Assembly (NCBI GenBank): GCA_027943245.1 | Contig: JANDJZ010000444.1 | Location: 1 to 37,417, forward strand | From: Acanthamoeba sp. SK_2022b | Taxonomy: Eukaryota; Discosea; Longamoebia; Acanthamoebidae | Length of the DNA stretch: 37,417 bases | Reading direction: 5' to 3' | Part shown: piece after piece, positions 33,188 through 37,417 of the stretch | Numbering within the stretch: the stretch's first letter is position 1 | Layout of the letters: every line of letters begins with the position of its first letter | Notes under the pieces: generated by a model | Told to the model about the DNA's origin: nothing | Databases searched by the model: none | The model's input: only the letters and a program-made list of their open reading frames with translations | Program-made: the position numbers and the translations under genes

Positions 33188-33866
33188 TTAGGCGGCGGGC
33201 TTGGTCGGGTCCGCAGCCGTCGTCGCCGCCGGGGGTGCAGGGGTGGTGTTGAGCACCTTCTTGCGCCTCAGCTTACGCCACGACCCGCTCTGGTAGTTGA
33301 TTTCGAAAATGATCTGCTCCAGGTACCGCGCTCCGCCCTCGCCCAGCTTCTCCTCCTGTGGCCACCACACAACGCATCCCACAGGTGAGACGAGATTGAT
33401 CGGGAGAGCGGCCTCTTGGTTTGGTTGTGGGTTTTGGGGGAGTGCGCACCTCGTTCAACAGGATCTGACGGATGCCATGCGTGGGCAGCTGACCCGGCGA
33501 CTCGCCCTTGAGGAAGGCCACCAGCAGCTGCCGATCCCTGTCGCTCAGTCTGTTGGCCTGATCCAGCAGGTTGCCCGGCACGCCCATCGCTGCGTCACGG
33601 CCACCGCCGCCGCCACGACGCATGTGTGTGAGCGGTGAGCCAACGGGGCGTTGCCTTTGGTATTTTGGAGGGGAGTGGGAGCGTCGGGCCGGTTACCTGG
33701 CTGTGGCGGCAGCGGCTGCTGGGCGTGCGACGGCGGTGCCCCGTAGGAGGACAGCATGGACGACGGCCCGCCCAGCCCGAGCGAACTGCCTCCGAGCGCG
33801 CCGTATCCCGAGTCTGCGCCAACAGCGAAAAACAAGTGCGCGAGGGGTGAGTCAAGTGAGGCGAGT

Positions 33867-33934
<68 letters not shown>

Positions 33935-35985
33935 GGCCTGACATTGGGCGTACGTTGCTGGGGCTGCTGGTTCATGTAGGCCGAGAGCAGGGACGACGGC
34001 GGCTGCTGCGTGGACTGTTGGTGCGCCATCGGGTGCTGCCGCGACGAGAACGTCGACAGCAGCGATGACTGGGACTGCGGTGGGATAAGACGAGGTGAGG
34101 CAAAGGGTTGGCCGCCGTCGCGTCGCATAACGCCACGAGAGGGAAAGGGGATTGGGCGACGCGATACCGGTTGGCCGGGGTAGGGCTGCGAGGGCGCCTG
34201 CGCGGTGGTGTGCAGCGCCTGCGACAACAGCGACGACGCCTGACCGCCTGCGCCGGCTGTCGCAGTTTTTCCGACAAAAATATAACAAAAGATAAAATAA
34301 AAATAAAACAACCAAAAAAAAAAACAATAAAGGTGAGTGGCAGTTGGGAGTGGAAGGGAGAGGGGAGAGGGGGAGCAGTACTCGGCCGTGTGCCCTGCAG
34401 GAAGCTGGGGGCGCTGCCCAGGCTCGACGCGGGCCCGCCCAGCGGGCCGAGGCCGCCGCCAAACGAGTACGGCTGCACCGCCACACGGTCAGTCAGACTG
34501 CTGGCGGCAAAGGAGGGGGAGAGGGGGGGGGCAACCTTGATGCCCGACTGCTGCGGCGAGGGCGCGGAGGCGCCAGAGTGCAGTGCGGAGGAGAGCGAGG
34601 AGCCGTAGCCGCCGGACGGCGCCGTCGAGATGCCGCTCGAGCCCAGCGCGCCCATGCCCCCGCCCACGGTGACCCCGATCCCTCCCGGCGCTGCAGCATC
34701 AACCGCCGATCGTTGTTAGGAAGAGGAGGTTTGGGGGGGGGGATTCTGCCACGTCATCACAGCACGCAGGGCGAGGCGGAGGCAACGCACAGCTGAGCGA
34801 CCCGAGGCCGGCCGATGGCGCGGGTGACGCGCCGCCGGGTGGATGCGGGCGTTGCTGGAGCGCCGGCGACTGACTCGCCGCGAAGGGACCTGTGACCAAA
34901 AGGCAAAATGATAATGTAAACAAATGAATACACATTTTATAATAAATTAAATAAAATTAAATAAATATACAGAAAATAGAGAGGGGGTAAACGCACTGGC
35001 GAGCGGGGAGAAGCTGGGCGTCTGGGATGGTGTGGTCACCGGCGAGTCCATGGAGGGCGACAGCTCGGGTGACAACTCGGGAGAGGTCGCTGTGACACGT
35101 TACAGAGTGAGCGCGCGAGCGCGCGAGGAAACGAGTGACTCCGCCCTCATGTGCGGGAGAAGAGGGAGGGGGGGGGGCGAAGGGAGGCTGACCTGATTTT
35201 TTGGACGCGGCGGCGGCAGCAGCCGCTGCTTTCTTCTGCGCCTTGGCCTGTGCGATCGCAGCGATCCGCTCTTTTCTTTTGGCTGTTGGGGGGGGGGCGG
35301 ATGGTGTGATGCCGAGTGAGAAGTGAGCGCTCGTGCGAAAGGCGGGGGGGGGGGCTCACAGAAGCGATTAAGGGAGGAGGAGGAGGAGGAGGAGGCGTGG
35401 TGCTATACCTTCTTTCTCGGCTTTCTCCTCTTCTTTCCTGGCCTTGCGCTTCTCCAGCTCTTCGTTTCTCTTCTTTTTCTTCTCCTCGCGCTCCTGTCGC
35501 TTGGCCTCGGCTATGTCGTGCTTCTCCTTCCTGCGTCGCTCCTTCTCCTGCTCCTCTTCAGCTGCACGCGTGCCACGGACCAGAGTGGTTAGGGCCGTTG
35601 CCACTTCTCACCAGACTCACCCTTCCTCATTCAAGGTTTGGGGGGGGGGCAACGCGTACCGTGTTTCTTCTTCATCTTCTCGACTTCCTGGTTCTGCTCC
35701 ATGCCCAACACCTGTGTATCGACGTAAAACCAAACCAAACCACGCCCAAGGTTAGGGTTGGCCTTGCCCTCGCAGACAGACTGTCGGTGATGTGATTAAG
35801 AGGATGACAAGGCCTGTGCACGAGAAGGAGCCACCGCCAGAGCAGGGAGAGTGGGAGGGTGGGAGGGAGGCGAACTTCATCGAGATCGAGGACGCGAAGT
35901 TTCTTCTGAGAAGACGACAGGCCGCCGAGGCTGCCGCGCGACGCGGTGAGGCTTCGCTTGATGCCTCTGCTGCACACGTGTGAGC

Positions 35986-36051
<66 letters not shown>

Positions 36052-36508
36052 CACGCGCGCGAGAGCATGGGTGAGTTGGTTGAGGAGTGAAAGGAGAGGG
36101 GAGGCAGAGAGCCAACTCGCAGTGTTCTCACCTTTCGTTGCTGCTGCTGCTGTTGCGAAGGCCGGGGCTCGAACCGCCCAGAGACACGGATCGGGTCATG
36201 TGGGTGCCCGACTTGGAGAGGCCGCCCTTCTCCGCTGCGGAGTCTGCACGCGCGTCAAAGGAAGGCTCGCGTGAGCCGTCACGTGATGATCGAGAGCGTG
36301 TGAAGGAGATGCTGTTGATGGTGATGATGATGATTATGCGAATGCCGGTACCAGGTGTGGACGCCTTGAAGGGGACGGTCTTGGAGGTGGACCGCTTCAT
36401 GATAGAGGGTGGCGGCGCGGGCTCCTCCAGTGGCTTCTTGAGCTTGAAGTGTGGCTCGGTTGTGGTGGGGAGCTCGGGCACCAGCTCCCTGCCAGACACA
36501 CACGCACG

Positions 36509-36575
<67 letters not shown>

Positions 36576-37319
36576 CACGATCAGTGAGGAGACCGAGACC
36601 AGGGCAGCCGTCAAGGTCATCACCCCAAGCGGGTGGGTCGAGGTCGTACTTGTTGAGGAAGGGGAACTCGAGTGGATAAAAACGCAACGGCTCTGCTCGC
36701 TCCTCCACTGCCAATTGCGAGGTTAAATAAATCAATTATTTGACAAGCGCCACGCGATATTTTTTTTTTTTTTAATGGATAAATACAAGTATTAATGTAT
36801 TTAAATTAATAAATTTTTATTGGATTAAATTAAAAGGGATGCCAAAAAGGAGGGTTCAAGCGTACATCGTTGTCGCACTTGTTCGATGACGTCTGTGAAA
36901 TGTTCGTTATTTAGCGCCAGGGCGAGCGCCTCCAAGTGGCTGTGTGACGCTGTGCCATTCGCTGGTCCATTCCTGCTGATTTCGCCACCTCTTCCTCCAC
37001 TCGACCCTTCTCCTTCATTCGATCCCTCCTTTAGCAGCACCTCCAGCATTTTCGAGATCACGCGCACCCACTCGTCATCGTCTTCGCTACCCAGGTTGAG
37101 CAGGTCCTGCACCTCGCCTTCGAGCTCATCTTTGAGCTTTTTGCGCAGGGAGGCGAAGGAAAAGAGGAGTCGAAGCTTGATGGGCGTGTCGAGCAGTGCG
37201 AAGCGCGATTTGATCTGCTGGAGGGTCGGCACTGAAAGAGTCGATGCCAGACGCTCTGAAGACCAGGGATTTTCCAATTTGGCGCTTAGCCAAGCCTCCA
37301 CGTCCACGTTCATCTGCAT
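33188..37319 (-). CDS. NELFA: Negative elongation factor subunit A (NELF-A)
   Basis: Many-exon minus-strand gene starting at 37319. The N-terminal HDAg-like domain reads WLSAKLENPWSSERLASTLS, then TLQQIKSRFALLDTPIKLRL and DDEWVRVISKMLEVL, matching the W-KL...IK--F--L-S-VKLKLL and D-WV-M---IL pattern of metazoan NELF-A. Next is LRFYPLEFPFLNKEL (human: MLPLECQYLNKNAL), HFKLKKPLEEP, TVPFKAS and LRVLDLDEV (human: VKLLDISEL). A charged helix rich in Glu, Lys and Arg follows (about 35409-35560). A long Gly/Ser/Gln/Pro-rich region comes next. The C-terminus has RDRQLLVAFLKGESPG and YLEQIIFEINYQSGSWRKLR, matching human ALILGFMAGSRENP and VFEMNYATGQWTRFK. NELF with DSIF holds RNA polymerase II in promoter-proximal pause. 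The charged helix has no counterpart in human NELF-A as I recall it. Three introns contain GT repeats (sense). Confidence 0.92.
33868..33933 (-). repeat. (AC)n microsatellite, (GT)n sense, in NELF-A intron
   Basis: About 32 units between the exon ending YMNQQPQQ and the exon beginning DSGYGALGG. Reads GT on the NELF-A sense strand. Confidence 0.97.
35987..36049 (-). repeat. (AC)n microsatellite, (GT)n sense, in NELF-A intron
   Basis: About 31 units between the exon ending in RNSSSSNE and the exon carrying the VLDLDEV block. Reads GT on the NELF-A sense strand. Confidence 0.97.
36510..36575 (-). repeat. Compound (AC)n(GA)n microsatellite in NELF-A intron
   Basis: A CA run to about 36559 followed by a GA run to 36575. 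On the sense strand it reads (CT)n then (GT)n, close to the acceptor of the exon beginning ELVPELPTTTEP. Confidence 0.95.
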
Positions 37320-37417
37320 AAGATCGCGATTGCGCCACCCACAATCGGCCTTCTTCTCTCTTCAATTTGATTCTCGCCGTTGCTTTGGCGCGAAACGCTT
37401 ACGGAAGATAAATATAA
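37320..37417. other. Upstream flank of NELF-A
   Basis: 98 bp before the NELF-A start codon, reaching the window edge. It presumably contains the 5' leader; no recognisable promoter element is visible. Confidence 0.4.

Overview
The window looks like nuclear DNA of a free-living amoeba close to Acanthamoeba. The coding sequence is GC-rich, the genes are dense and cut by many short introns, and long intronic dinucleotide repeats are common. At 26364-27626 there is a secreted protein with three CBM49-type domains, the architecture of the Acanthamoeba cyst-wall Luke lectins. Prokaryotic features (operons, Shine-Dalgarno sites, CRISPR) are absent. All gene models come from splicing by eye. For six genes I summed the exons and they close in frame: 20187-23732 (19 exons, 742 aa), 30065-33031 (15 exons, 433 aa), 8087-10644 (14 exons, 476 aa), 11056-13098 (7 exons, 498 aa), 27878-29610 (9 exons, 308 aa) and 18660-19962 minus (5 exons, 344 aa).

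Layout: 1-985 has no supported gene, only a short tandem repeat and TATA-like boxes. A doubtful small spliced gene (986-1807, +) faces an amino-acid transporter of the AAAP/SLC38 type that seems to lack its first two membrane helices (1957-3426, -). Next is a TM9 superfamily protein (3772-7107, -), divergent from a GOLGA7/ERF4-type palmitoyltransferase subunit (7304-8010, +). A prenylcysteine oxidase (8087-10644, +) follows only 76 bp later, then a sterol O-acyltransferase-like MBOAT enzyme (11056-13098, +). MSH2 (13200-18539, -) and an arylamine N-acetyltransferase (18660-19962, -) follow. The latter shares a 224-bp divergent promoter with an unusual FG/SP-rich protein with a duplicated basic exon and an acidic tail (20187-23732, +).

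The right half holds a CBS-domain protein of AMPK-gamma type (24003-25698, -), the intronless Luke-type lectin (26364-27626, +), a mitochondrial carrier (27878-29610, +), an unrecognised protein with a possible PH-like domain (30065-33031, +) and the transcription-pausing subunit NELF-A (33188-37319, -).

The genes do not form one pathway. A loose membrane/lipid theme runs through TM9SF, ERF4, prenylcysteine oxidase and the acyltransferase. The rest are housekeeping (mismatch repair, elongation control, energy sensing) or lineage-specific (cyst wall). The patterns I find most worth testing are the strand bias of the intronic GT repeats, four GC-AG introns, and the two unrecognised multi-exon proteins.
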